From an uncultured Clostridia bacterium (GTDB lineage: Bacteria > Bacillota > Clostridia > Oscillospirales > Acutalibacteraceae): DNA of 34,955 bases. Every line of letters starts with the position of its first letter. Position 1 is the stretch's first letter. The stretch lies in assembly GCA_946415335.1 (NCBI GenBank), contig CAMKSB010000004.1:1-34955 (forward strand). Reading direction: 5' to 3'. Of the stretch, positions 1 to 8,162 are shown in pieces. A program made the translations under genes and the position numbers. A model generated the notes under the pieces. That model was given only the letters and a program-made list of their open reading frames with translations. It was not told where the DNA came from and did not search any database.

Positions 1-3000
1 AGCGAATCGTCGTCCATCATCAGATCGTGCTCATGCGGCGTGTGGATCACCTGCATTTTCTCGATATCGCAGTAATTCTCATAGTTGCCGGCTTCGTATT
101 TCATCATGTCGTTCCAGTATTTGAGATTGTCGCCCGTCACGCCGGCAGGCACCTGATCGGGCTTGAAATAGGTGACGCTGCCGTGATACTTAGAAGGGAT
201 ATGGTTGTACAGATCCTCCGACACATGCGCGGCGTTGTTGACCATCGCTTCCAGCATACCGCTTTCGCGCAGCTCGGCAAAGAGGGGACAGGTCTCAAAG
301 TAATCGGCGTTGATCTCGGACAGCATGCCCTTTGACAGCTCGCGGAGACGCTCATTGCCCAGAGCGTGCGAATCCAGCATAAAGAGATGCGTCACTTTTT
401 CGCCTGCCTGCTCCAGCTGACAAGCCATCTCATGCGCCACGACGCCGCCGTAGCACCATCCGCCGAGGATATAGGGGCCTTGCGGCTGATATTCCTTCAA
501 AATGCGGATATAATTTGCCGCGATATTCTTGATACCATAAACCGCCGTGTCCGGATGATAGAGGTTATACGGCTCGATGACGGCAAAGGACACCCTGTCG
601 CCGATCCTGTCCGCCAGACGGTAGTAGGCGGAGCTGCCGGTGTTGCCGGTGTGGACAAAGACGACCTTGGGACCGTCGTTTTCCGAGTAGACGCAGATGT
701 CCGGCGGTATATCCTTCGTCAGTCCGAGCGGCTTTTTGGCAGCGGTAGGCTTGGGCTTTTCCTCTTCGCCGTCCATTTCACGGGCAAATTTCAGGACTTC
801 TACCCATCCGCTGATGGAGGTGTCGTCTGGGTAATCCTTTTCCAGCACTTCCATCATCCGTGTAACATAGTTTCGGATCTGACTGTCGCTGACCGCGATG
901 GAATGCGTCATAAAGTACAGATAACTCATGCCCTCGGCATGGGTGCAGACGACCTTCATCACGCTGTCATATTGCAAGTCGATCGGCGTGTTCAGCGTTC
1001 TCTGACGGAGCGCCTCGAGTTCCTCGATATCGCTTGTATCCGCTTCTACCATTTCCAACGGGATCTTGCGGTCGGTGATGACCTGCTGGATGACGCTGAC
1101 GTTGTGGAATACGATCGCCGAGCGCAGTTCCTCGTTTTCCGTTGCGACGATATCCAGCGCACGGCGCAGGTGCTGTTCGGAAACCACGCTGTCCACCTGA
1201 ATGAAGAAGGCGGATTTGAAGATGGTGGATTCGGGATAGATGATCTGCTCGAACAGCATTTCGTCCTGTGTGGAAGAGATCGGCAGCGTCTTTTCGATAT
1301 GCTCGCCGCGTGAGGCGAAGTCCTCGCGGATCGCTTCATATTCTTCCCGCGTCCAAAGCTGCTCGTAGGCGACGTCCGCCATTTCGGCGATCTTGCGCAG
1401 GGTGTTATACTGCAAGATCTGCGCGCCGCTGATCTTGATACCCTGCTCACGCAGCGCCACGGCGTATTCCATGGAGTTGAGCGAGGTGCCGCCGAGCTCG
1501 GTGAATTTGTCGTCGGGGGCGATCAGGTAGTCGGTACCCAGAACGTCCGCGGCGGTGATCAATACGCGCGTGACGACCTCGCTGTCGAGCACGCCGATCG
1601 TGCGGCGTTCGCGCTTGGGCTGCGGCAGCTCGTTGCGCATGACCTTGCCGTTGAGGTTGCGAGGCAGCGCGTCCATGCGCACCCATACGTCGGGGATCAT
1701 ATATTCCGCCAGATAACCGGCGATCTCCGCCATCATTTCTTTTTTGTCCAGTTCCTTCGCCGCCTCATAATAGCAGGAAAGGTGATCGGTGCCGTTGATG
1801 GTTTTGATGACGACCACGAGCTGTCCGACGTCGGTTCTGCCGGTTCTTGTCAGGGCGTTGGCGATCTGCGCTTCGACCTCGCCGGTCTCGATGCGGAAGC
1901 CGCGCAGCTTGACCATGTTATCGGTTCTGCCGAGAATGTCGATGTCGCCGTCAGGCGCGCAAACCGCGCGGTCGCCGGTGTGGAACCAGCGCCTGCCGTC
2001 TTTTTCGAACCATTTTTCGGCGCTCTGCTCCGGCAGGTGGTAGTAGCCGCTCGACATATAGTCGTTGGAAACGAGCAGCTCGCCGGGCGTGCCGGCTTCA
2101 ACGGGGTTCAGATCGTCGTCGACCACCATCGCCGCCGTGTTGCGGTAGGGCTTGCCGACAAAGATACGCTCCTCGTCGCCCTTGATCTTCTTGGAGATGA
2201 TCGCGCTCGTCTCGGTGCTGCCGTACATGTTGATGAGGATGTTGCCGGGAACCAGCGCCTGGAAATTGCGCAGCTTTTCTCCGGCGGCAAAGACAAACAC
2301 GCCGCTCAGGTCGTAGTCCTCTGCCATGATCGCGGCAAGACTGGACGGCATAAAAATATGCGTGACATGCGCTTCCCTGATGAACTGATAGAGATACCCC
2401 ATATCCCTTCGCGCGATCTTCGGCGCGATGCAGACGGTGCCGCCGTAATGGAGCGGCCCGATCAAAAACACCATCGTCGCCACAAAGGGAAAGCTCGACA
2501 TCACGCCGGAACGCGTGTGTTCGCTGAGCACCACGTCGTCGTGGACCTTGATAAAGTCCGCGATCTGCAGCAGGAAACGGTGGGAGTGCAGCACGCCCTT
2601 GGGCTTTCCGGTGGTGCCGGAGGTGTACAGCAGCATGGCAGGGGAGTCCCCTGAGAGCGAATCGCAAAAGACAGCGTTTTGCCCGTTTTCTGATATTTCA
2701 TCCAGAAAAACGACCTTTTCCGCCGCAACCTGCAGCGGCTTTTCCTGCCAGAAACCGCGGACGGTCAGCACAGCCGCCGCCTGCGCGTCCTCTAAAATAT
2801 ATTCCAGCCGCTTTTCGGGATACGCCTCGTCAAGCGGAATGAAAATGCAGCCTGTCTGCCATGCCGACAGAGCGCCGAGCATGATCTCCTTGACATAGGG
2901 AACATACACCGCGACCGCGTCGCCGGCCTTCACGCCGAGTGAAGCAAGCGCGCAGGTGACAGCTTTGCTCTTTTGCGCCAGTTCCCGGTAAGTCATTTCT

Positions 3001-3077
3001 CCGTATTCATCCGAAAGCGCCGTTTTGTCAGGAAACGCCGCGGCATGTTCATGGATCAGTTCATGGATCAGCTTCAT
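1..3077 (-). CDS. NRPS-like protein (A - PCP - partial C - TE), 3' end beyond window
   Basis: Open frame from ATG at 3077 to window edge (absent from ORF track because no stop lies in window). Starts MKLIHELIHEHAAAFPDKTAL; A-domain motifs LLYTSGTTGKPKG, NMYGSTETSA, HTGDRA, GRTDNMVKLRGFRIE, NGKVMRNEL; carrier motif LGGTSL (Ser codon about 1482-1484); condensation-like start LPISSTQDEMLFEQ; TE part PKVVFVHTGNTGSS...GGWCYGG...LFMLDSHA...HEHDLM. SD-like GAGG upstream of the ATG. Confidence 0.9.
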   Translation of the reverse strand, partial: MKLIHELIHEHAAAFPDKTALSDEYGEMTYRELAQKSKAVTCALASLGVKAGDAVAVYVPYVKEIMLGALSAWQTGCIFIPLDEAYPEKRLEYILEDAQAAAVLTVRGFWQEKPLQVAAEKVVFLDEISENGQNAVFCDSLSGDSPAMLLYTSGTTGKPKGVLHSHRFLLQIADFIKVHDDVVLSEHTRSGVMSSFPFVATMVFLIGPLHYGGTVCIAPKIARRDMGYLYQFIREAHVTHIFMPSSLAAIMAEDYDLSGVFVFAAGEKLRNFQALVPGNILINMYGSTETSAIISKKIKGDEERIFVGKPYRNTAAMVVDDDLNPVEAGTPGELLVSNDYMSSGYYHLPEQSAEKWFEKDGRRWFHTGDRAVCAPDGDIDILGRTDNMVKLRGFRIETGEVEAQIANALTRTGRTDVGQLVVVIKTINGTDHLSCYYEAAKELDKKEMMAEIAGYLAEYMIPDVWVRMDALPRNLNGKVMRNELPQPKRERRTIGVLDSEVVTRVLITAADVLGTDYLIAPDDKFTELGGTSLNSMEYAVALREQGIKISGAQILQYNTLRKIAEMADVAYEQLWTREEYEAIREDFASRGEHIEKTLPISSTQDEMLFEQIIYPESTIFKSAFFIQVDSVVSEQHLRRALDIVATENEELRSAIVFHNVSVIQQVITDRKIPLEMVEADTSDIEELEALRQRTLNTPIDLQYDSVMKVVCTHAEGMSYLYFMTHSIAVSDSQIRNYVTRMMEVLEKDYPDDTSISGWVEVLKFAREMDGEEEKPKPTAAKKPLGLTKDIPPDICVYSENDGPKVVFVHTGNTGSSAYYRLADRIGDRVSFAVIEPYNLYHPDTAVYGIKNIAANYIRILKEYQPQGPYILGGWCYGGVVAHEMACQLEQAGEKVTHLFMLDSHALGNERLRELSKGMLSEINADYFETCPLFAELRESGMLEAMVNNAAHVSEDLYNHIPSKYHGSVTYFKPDQVPAGVTGDNLKYWNDMMKYEAGNYENYCDIEKMQVIHTPHEHDLMMDDDS

Positions 3078-3114
3078 TGTTTTGTCCTCGTTCACAGAAA
3101 AATATTATATATTG

Positions 3115-3144
3115 ATTTTATCATATCAGCCTGTTTTAAGTCAA
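3115..3144 (-). promoter_or_regulatory. Putative sigma-A promoter of NRPS-like gene
   Basis: On minus strand TTGACT - 18 bp - TAAAAT, about 40 bp upstream of the ATG. Confidence 0.55.
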
Positions 3145-3176
3145 CATCTGATTCTGTAAAGTATACGAAAAAACTA

Positions 3177-3205
3177 TTGAAAATCAAATCTTTTTATAGT
3201 AAAAT
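3177..3205 (+). promoter_or_regulatory. Putative sigma-A promoter of alpha/beta hydrolase
   Basis: TTGAAA - 17 bp - TAAAAT upstream of ATG 3255. Confidence 0.6.
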
Positions 3206-3254
3206 AAAAAAAGCGCATCTCATGCGTCCGATGAACAGGGGAGGTTTTTCTGAC

Positions 3255-4190
3255 ATGGGTTTTGCAGAAAACATTGTATTGTCATTTATCAAACGAAATT
3301 TGAACAAGGCGCTCAAGCTGGATGAACTGCCGGTGATCTCGTCGGAGGGCTTGCGGGAGCACCGCGACATCCCTTACCGCAACCGTGCCGACAAGGAGCT
3401 GCTGATGGATATTTTTGAGCCGGTCGTTCCCAAGGGAACCGAACTGCCGGTCATTGTCAACATTCACGGCGGCGGCTTGATCGACGGCAACAAGAACATC
3501 TCCGCAGGCTTCTGCCGTCAGCTGGCAAAGAGAGGCTATCTGGTGTTTTCTCTGGAATACCGTCTGATCCCCGACGTCCGCGTTTACGAGCAGTTTGACG
3601 ACGTATGCGCCGGAATGGACTGCGTGGGCAGAAAACTTGTGGAATTCGACGTGGACATCACCAGGCTCTACATGGTCGCCGAAAGTGCCGGCGCGTATCT
3701 TGCCACCTATGTTGCCGCCATGAGGAATTCCAAGGCGCTTCAGGACGCGATCGGTTATCCGCCGACGAGGATGCAGTTCAAGGCGATCGGACTCATCAGC
3801 GGCATGTTCTACACCAACAGAAACGACGCGCTCGGATGGGTATTGTCGCGTTCCATCTACGGCAAAGACGAGCGCAACAAGAGCATGGAGCAGTACACCA
3901 ATCCGGAACACCCCGAGATCATCTACCATATCCCGCCGTGTTACCTGATCACCAGCAAGGAGGATATGCTGGAACGGTACACGCTGGATTTTGCCGGCGA
4001 GCTCGGCAACAAGGGCGTGGAGCACTTCCTGCGTCACATGGGCAGCGATAAAAAGCTGATCCACGCGTTCCCCGTCATACGCCCGGATTACCCCGAAAGC
4101 GAGAGGGTGATCGACGAGATCGTCACCTGGTTCCGCTTTCACGAGAAGAGCACCGACAGCATGAAGAATTTCTTCAAAACAAGACAATAA
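3255..4190 (+). CDS. alpha/beta hydrolase (esterase/lipase-like)
   Basis: MGFAENIVLSFIKRN...; HGGG oxyanion motif (NIHGGGLIDG) and GxSxG-like AESAGA; SD AGGGGAGG just upstream of ATG 3255 (internal to the listed longer ORF). Confidence 0.8.
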   Translation: MGFAENIVLSFIKRNLNKALKLDELPVISSEGLREHRDIPYRNRADKELLMDIFEPVVPKGTELPVIVNIHGGGLIDGNKNISAGFCRQLAKRGYLVFSLEYRLIPDVRVYEQFDDVCAGMDCVGRKLVEFDVDITRLYMVAESAGAYLATYVAAMRNSKALQDAIGYPPTRMQFKAIGLISGMFYTNRNDALGWVLSRSIYGKDERNKSMEQYTNPEHPEIIYHIPPCYLITSKEDMLERYTLDFAGELGNKGVEHFLRHMGSDKKLIHAFPVIRPDYPESERVIDEIVTWFRFHEKSTDSMKNFFKTRQ

Positions 4191-4197
4191 ACGAAAA

Positions 4198-4234
4198 AAA
4201 TCCCTGCAAACAGCTGCTTGCAGGGATCATTTTA
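4198..4234. terminator. Bidirectional rho-independent terminator
   Basis: ATCCCTGCAA ... TTGCAGGGAT flanked by A-run and T-rich tract, between convergent genes. Confidence 0.8.
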
Positions 4235-4238
4235 TATT

Positions 4239-5873
4239 CTATTTCGGTTCCGCTTTGGCGTTGATGACCTCTACCACATGTTTCAGGCGTGTGTACTTGC
4301 CTTCGAGCAGGGTATTGAGACCATACGCGGCGATTGGGAGCAAAAGGGGAAGATAGGTGAGCGCGTACTGTGACTTCGCTTCAAACAGCAGATGGTAGCC
4401 GAAGCCGCCGAGCAAAATCAGCGGCAGCAGGATCGTTTCCAGACTCAGCTTCCTGTGTACGAACATCAGATAGACGCCCGCGGCGAAGAGCAGCAGCGTA
4501 CACTGCATCTGAAAGTTGAAGTACAGTTCCAAAAACTGATTGGTGCCGCCGTTATAGAAGCTGTTGATGAAATCGGAGACCGGCGTCGAATGCTCCTTGA
4601 CCTGGCTGATCCAGAGGGATTCATACGTCGGCTCGTTCCACTGGCTGAGCACCTTGTTGCTGAAGAAGGTGAACATCACGTCGGGCTGTGAGGTAAAGAA
4701 GGACATGCGCTGATCAATATGCTGACCGGCGATCGTTTTTGCCATATCCGCGTCAAAGCCTGCCTGATAATAATCATTGACAGCCGTCTTGGTATACCAG
4801 CCGGAAGCCATCGGGGAATCCTGCAGTCCCATATCGAGGAAGCAGGACTGCGGCGCGCCTTTTTCGAATGGAACTTGTGTTTTTGTCTCGTACACCCTAG
4901 CCGGAATGGAAGGGATCAGTATGCACAGGATGCATATTGCAGCGCCGAAGGCGACGCTCTGCCATTTTTTCTCTCGGACAGCGTGTATGATCAAAACGAT
5001 CACGAACGCCGCCAGATAGATCAGGTTGTTGTACTTGACAAAGACGGAGAGCGTCAGCAGCAGGGCGGACGGGATCAGCCAGACGTATTGGTTCGTGCGG
5101 AAATACTTGATGAGGAACAGGCAAGCCCACAGCGCGGCGGACATGCCGATGATATTGCCGTAAACGTAGGTGCAGAAGAAGATCGGCTGCAGACATCCTG
5201 CGAGCATGATGACGGTGATGAACTCGACGCTTCTTCTGTTGAAAAGCAGATAGGCGATCTTGGCGACCGCGTAATAGGCGGAAGCCAGCGTGAGCACGTT
5301 GAAGATCTGGATCGGCATGGAGCTGCCGGTGCCGAAGATCCGGTAGAACAGTTCGCTGAATGCGACGAAGCTGAGCTGATAGGGGAAATAGTTATAATAG
5401 GAATGATTGTAATAATAATCCGCCATCGGAGAGGTCGGATCGTTGTTGAGCATCGAGGAATAGTTGCCCTGCGCGGCTTGCGTGGCAGTATGGTAGATCA
5501 TGCCGCTGTCCGCTGCCGGAACAGAGGTCACGCTGAACACCCAGAACAGTCCGAGCAGCAACACCCATCCGACAAGAACGATCTCCATGACGCGCAAATC
5601 GACCTTTGCAAAGAAATCATAGTACCTTCTCAGCCAAAAGAGCAGCGCAAAAAACAGCACGGTAAAGAACAGGTTCAGCAAAATGTTGTCCGGCTGATAC
5701 TGCACGACTTCAAGCGCGATGTTGGTTCTCTCAAACACCGAGGTCTGCAAAAAACTCATGACGGCGATGTAACCGAACGCGATAAAGGTGAGCACGCCGA
5801 GTATGGTGACGACGATCGTTTCCAATATGGACGATTTTTGCAGGGGCGCCGCCATAACGGGCTTAGTTCCCAT
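4239..5873 (-). CDS. Polytopic membrane glycosyltransferase-like protein (GT39/PMT-like)
   Basis: 544 aa with many hydrophobic segments; overall layout resembles PMT/ArnT-type membrane glycosyltransferases; family assignment from pattern only. Confidence 0.6.
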   Translation of the reverse strand: MGTKPVMAAPLQKSSILETIVVTILGVLTFIAFGYIAVMSFLQTSVFERTNIALEVVQYQPDNILLNLFFTVLFFALLFWLRRYYDFFAKVDLRVMEIVLVGWVLLLGLFWVFSVTSVPAADSGMIYHTATQAAQGNYSSMLNNDPTSPMADYYYNHSYYNYFPYQLSFVAFSELFYRIFGTGSSMPIQIFNVLTLASAYYAVAKIAYLLFNRRSVEFITVIMLAGCLQPIFFCTYVYGNIIGMSAALWACLFLIKYFRTNQYVWLIPSALLLTLSVFVKYNNLIYLAAFVIVLIIHAVREKKWQSVAFGAAICILCILIPSIPARVYETKTQVPFEKGAPQSCFLDMGLQDSPMASGWYTKTAVNDYYQAGFDADMAKTIAGQHIDQRMSFFTSQPDVMFTFFSNKVLSQWNEPTYESLWISQVKEHSTPVSDFINSFYNGGTNQFLELYFNFQMQCTLLLFAAGVYLMFVHRKLSLETILLPLILLGGFGYHLLFEAKSQYALTYLPLLLPIAAYGLNTLLEGKYTRLKHVVEVINAKAEPK

Positions 5874-6852
5874 CTTCGCTCACCTGCCGTTCAAATTCCT
5901 GCTTGACAGCGCGGACAAAGAGCTTGCGGATACTGTCCTCGATGTCGGCTCCCTCAAAGAGCACCTTGTAAACGCTCTCGACGATCGGCAGATCGACGTG
6001 GTGTTGCTGACCGAGCCGATAGAGCGCCTTGGAGGTCATCACACCCTCGGCGAGCTTCTCAAAGCGCTTGCCCTGAACGAACTCCTCGCCGAATTTGCGG
6101 TTGTGGCTCCAAGGGGAGAAGAGCGTCGCCTCGTAATCGCCGAGGTGGCACAGACCGTAGGCGCTGAACTCATTGCCGCCCAGAGCGGCGATCAGCCGGG
6201 CGATCTCTCGGGTGCCTCTCGCCATCAGCGCGCCCTTGAGCGAGGTGTAGTGCAGACCGTCGAGCATACCCGCGGCGATGCCGATGACGTTCTTCGCGGC
6301 TGCGCCGATCTCGCTGCCGATCAGGTCGGTGCCGAGATAAAAGCGGATCAAATCGCTGTTGAACGCCTTGACGAGCTTTTCCTTGACTTCCCGGTTGCTG
6401 CTGTCGATCACCATGCAGTTCGGGATCCCCTTCACGTAATCCTGCGGATGACCGGGGCCTACCCATACGGCGACGGGCGTTTTGCTCTCGTCCACAAAGT
6501 CGCCGACGACCTGACTCAGACGCTTGCCGGTGGCGACCTCAACGCCCTTCATACACAGGACGATGATCTTGCCGTCGAGGTTGTTTTTGGCGATATCCGT
6601 CATGTATTCGCGCAGGTGCTGTGAAGAGATAGAGATCACGATCACCTCGGCATGTTCCACAGCGACGGAGAGATCGCTCGTCATGCGGATCGAATCCGGA
6701 AAGCTGAGATAGTCGTTGTGACGTTCATCGCGAAGCTGAATGAATTCAGGCGCGTCCGCAAGACCGCTGCTGATCACGTCGTGACCGATCTTGTCGAGAT
6801 ACCACGCGATGCAGCTGCCCCAACGGCCGCAGCCCAAAACAGATATTTTCAT
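5863..6852 (-). CDS. gpsA: NAD(P)-dependent glycerol-3-phosphate dehydrogenase
   Basis: MKISVLGCGRWGSCIAWYL Rossmann motif; WVGPGHPQDYVKG; AAKNVIGIAAGMLDGL; ALMARGTREI. The ORF starts at 6858, but the SD AGGAG fits either Met. Confidence 0.88.
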   Translation of the reverse strand: MKISVLGCGRWGSCIAWYLDKIGHDVISSGLADAPEFIQLRDERHNDYLSFPDSIRMTSDLSVAVEHAEVIVISISSQHLREYMTDIAKNNLDGKIIVLCMKGVEVATGKRLSQVVGDFVDESKTPVAVWVGPGHPQDYVKGIPNCMVIDSSNREVKEKLVKAFNSDLIRFYLGTDLIGSEIGAAAKNVIGIAAGMLDGLHYTSLKGALMARGTREIARLIAALGGNEFSAYGLCHLGDYEATLFSPWSHNRKFGEEFVQGKRFEKLAEGVMTSKALYRLGQQHHVDLPIVESVYKVLFEGADIEDSIRKLFVRAVKQEFERQVSEDGN

Positions 6853-6894
6853 GTACATGTCTCCTGTAGTGTTAAAAATTGTCAGAAAAAAAGG

Positions 6895-7131
6895 GCAAGC
6901 AAAAAACCCGCCCGACCGTATGATTTAATAATAACCTGCCTACGAGTAGAACAGGTGGGTGCCCACCTCTGTGCTTCAGGCTCCCTTCTTCCGGGATATG
7001 GGAGGTCTGCACACCACACAGAGAGTAAAGCTCCCGATTTAAGAGTTGTAGGGTTATTTTAAAATCATTCACGAATCGGGCAGGCTGTTGTCTAACCCAA
7101 AGCGGTATAAAAAATACCATTCACTTTTTCT
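6895..7131 (-). ncRNA. ssrS: 6S RNA
   Basis: Rod-like fold by inspection on minus strand: closing helix CCUGCCCGA (7076-7084) / UCGGGCGGG (6907-6915), further pairings UGAUUU/AAAUCA and AUAACC/GGUUAU, inner CUCUGUG/CACAGAG and CUCCC/GGGAG, 3' bubble hairpin GGUGGGCACCCACC, ending in a U-tract. Sigma-A promoter upstream. Confidence 0.83.
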
Positions 7132-7137
7132 GATTCT

Positions 7138-7166
7138 ATTTTACATTGTTTTTTGCGATTCGTCAA
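7138..7166 (-). promoter_or_regulatory. Putative sigma-A promoter of 6S RNA
   Basis: Minus strand TTGACG - 17 bp - TAAAAT. Confidence 0.75.
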
Positions 7167-7223
7167 GGGGAAACTTGCAATAAAAAAGAATATAATAAAA
7201 ATTAATATTTTTTCAAAAAAGTG

Positions 7224-7252
7224 TTGACATATTACAAAGAGTGTGGTATAGT
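7224..7252 (+). promoter_or_regulatory. Putative strong sigma-A promoter of short intergenic transcript
   Basis: TTGACA - 17 bp - TATAGT. Confidence 0.75.
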
Positions 7253-7258
7253 ATACCC

Positions 7259-7347
7259 ATCGAAACAAAAACGACTTCCTTTCAATGTGCTTGATTACTC
7301 CATAAAATTACCTAAAAACCGACGGCGTTTGCTCCGTCGGTTTTTAC
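7259..7347 (+). ncRNA. Candidate small RNA (about 85-90 nt), unknown family
   Basis: Consensus promoter followed about 65 nt later by a strong intrinsic terminator, with no SD-preceded ORF between. Confidence 0.55.
7314..7346 (+). terminator. Rho-independent terminator
   Basis: AAAAACCGACGG - CGTTTGCT - CCGTCGGTTTTT. Confidence 0.85.
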
Positions 7348-7384
7348 GTTATGTAGATAATTGATGAAAGTTTTGATACGAAAC

Positions 7385-7413
7385 TTGTTTTTTACCCTTG
7401 CCGGGCATATAAT
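7385..7413 (+). promoter_or_regulatory. Putative sigma-A promoter of sugar transferase operon
   Basis: TTGTTT - 17 bp - TATAAT. Confidence 0.65.
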
Positions 7414-7456
7414 ATAAAATGAAATTTTATACCTTGAATAATATGCAGGTGTGCTT

Positions 7457-8140
7457 ATGATTGCTTTTGAAAAGCTGCCCCCGGAGTTTCAGACGCCGGC
7501 GGTCAGACCTTACTATGATATTTTGCGCAAAAAGCAGCTCTCGCTGGTCGTCAAGCGTCTATTTGATATTCTGGTGTCGCTTGTCATGCTGGTGTTTCTC
7601 CTCATTCCCATCGCCGTGATCGCTGTCGTGGTCAGGCTGGATTCCGAGGGTCCGGTGCTGTTTCGGCAGGAGAGAGTCACCACCTACGGCAAGCGCTTCA
7701 AAATCAATAAATTCCGTACCATGGTCGTTAACGCCGAGGCGCTCGGAACGCAGGTAACGACCAACGCAGACAGCCGCGTGACAAAAACCGGCCGTTTCCT
7801 ACGCAAATATCGTCTGGACGAGCTTCCCCAGGTGTTCAACGTCCTCGGCGGCAGCATGTCCTTTGTCGGAACGCGCCCGGAGGTGCCTCGGTATGTGGAA
7901 CAGTACGCGCCGGAGTATTACGCGACGCTGCTGCTTCCGGCAGGCATTACTTCGCTTGCTTCCATTCGCTACAAGGACGAGGAAAGGCTGCTTTCCGAGG
8001 CTGAAAATGCCGACGAGACCTATATCCAAAAAGTCCTGCCCGAAAAGATGAAATATAATCTTGATTATACGCGCGATTTCGGCTTTTTCTCCGATATCAA
8101 GCTGATGTTCCAAACCGTGTTTGAGGTTGCCGGCTCCTGA
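7457..8140 (+). CDS. Bacterial sugar transferase (polyprenyl-phosphate hexose-1-phosphate transferase family)
   Basis: VKRLFDILVSLVML...SEGPVLFRQERVTTYGKRFKINKFRTM...DELPQVFNVLGGSMSFVGTRPE, typical of the family. Start taken at the ATG two codons after the listed GTG. Confidence 0.92.
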   Translation: MIAFEKLPPEFQTPAVRPYYDILRKKQLSLVVKRLFDILVSLVMLVFLLIPIAVIAVVVRLDSEGPVLFRQERVTTYGKRFKINKFRTMVVNAEALGTQVTTNADSRVTKTGRFLRKYRLDELPQVFNVLGGSMSFVGTRPEVPRYVEQYAPEYYATLLLPAGITSLASIRYKDEERLLSEAENADETYIQKVLPEKMKYNLDYTRDFGFFSDIKLMFQTVFEVAGS

Positions 8141-8162
8141 CAGCCGCGCAAGAGGTTATGCT

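Noticed and set aside
366-2667. Several ORFs on both strands within the NRPS-like gene
   Set aside because: The true frame is open from 3077 to the window edge and is missing from the track only because its stop lies outside; listed ORFs are other-frame shadows.
4719-5906. 395-aa plus-strand ORF opposite the membrane glycosyltransferase
   Set aside because: The opposite frame has coherent TM segments; this ORF is rich in charged residues and has no motif.
6872-7120. 82-aa ORF (MVFFIPLWVRQQ...) within the 6S region
   Set aside because: The region folds as a structured RNA and the ORF lacks a convincing SD and recognisable protein features.
7286-7306. Mini-ORF ATG TGC TTG ATT ACT CCA TAA in the candidate sRNA
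   Set aside because: No Shine-Dalgarno before it; too short to support as a leader peptide.
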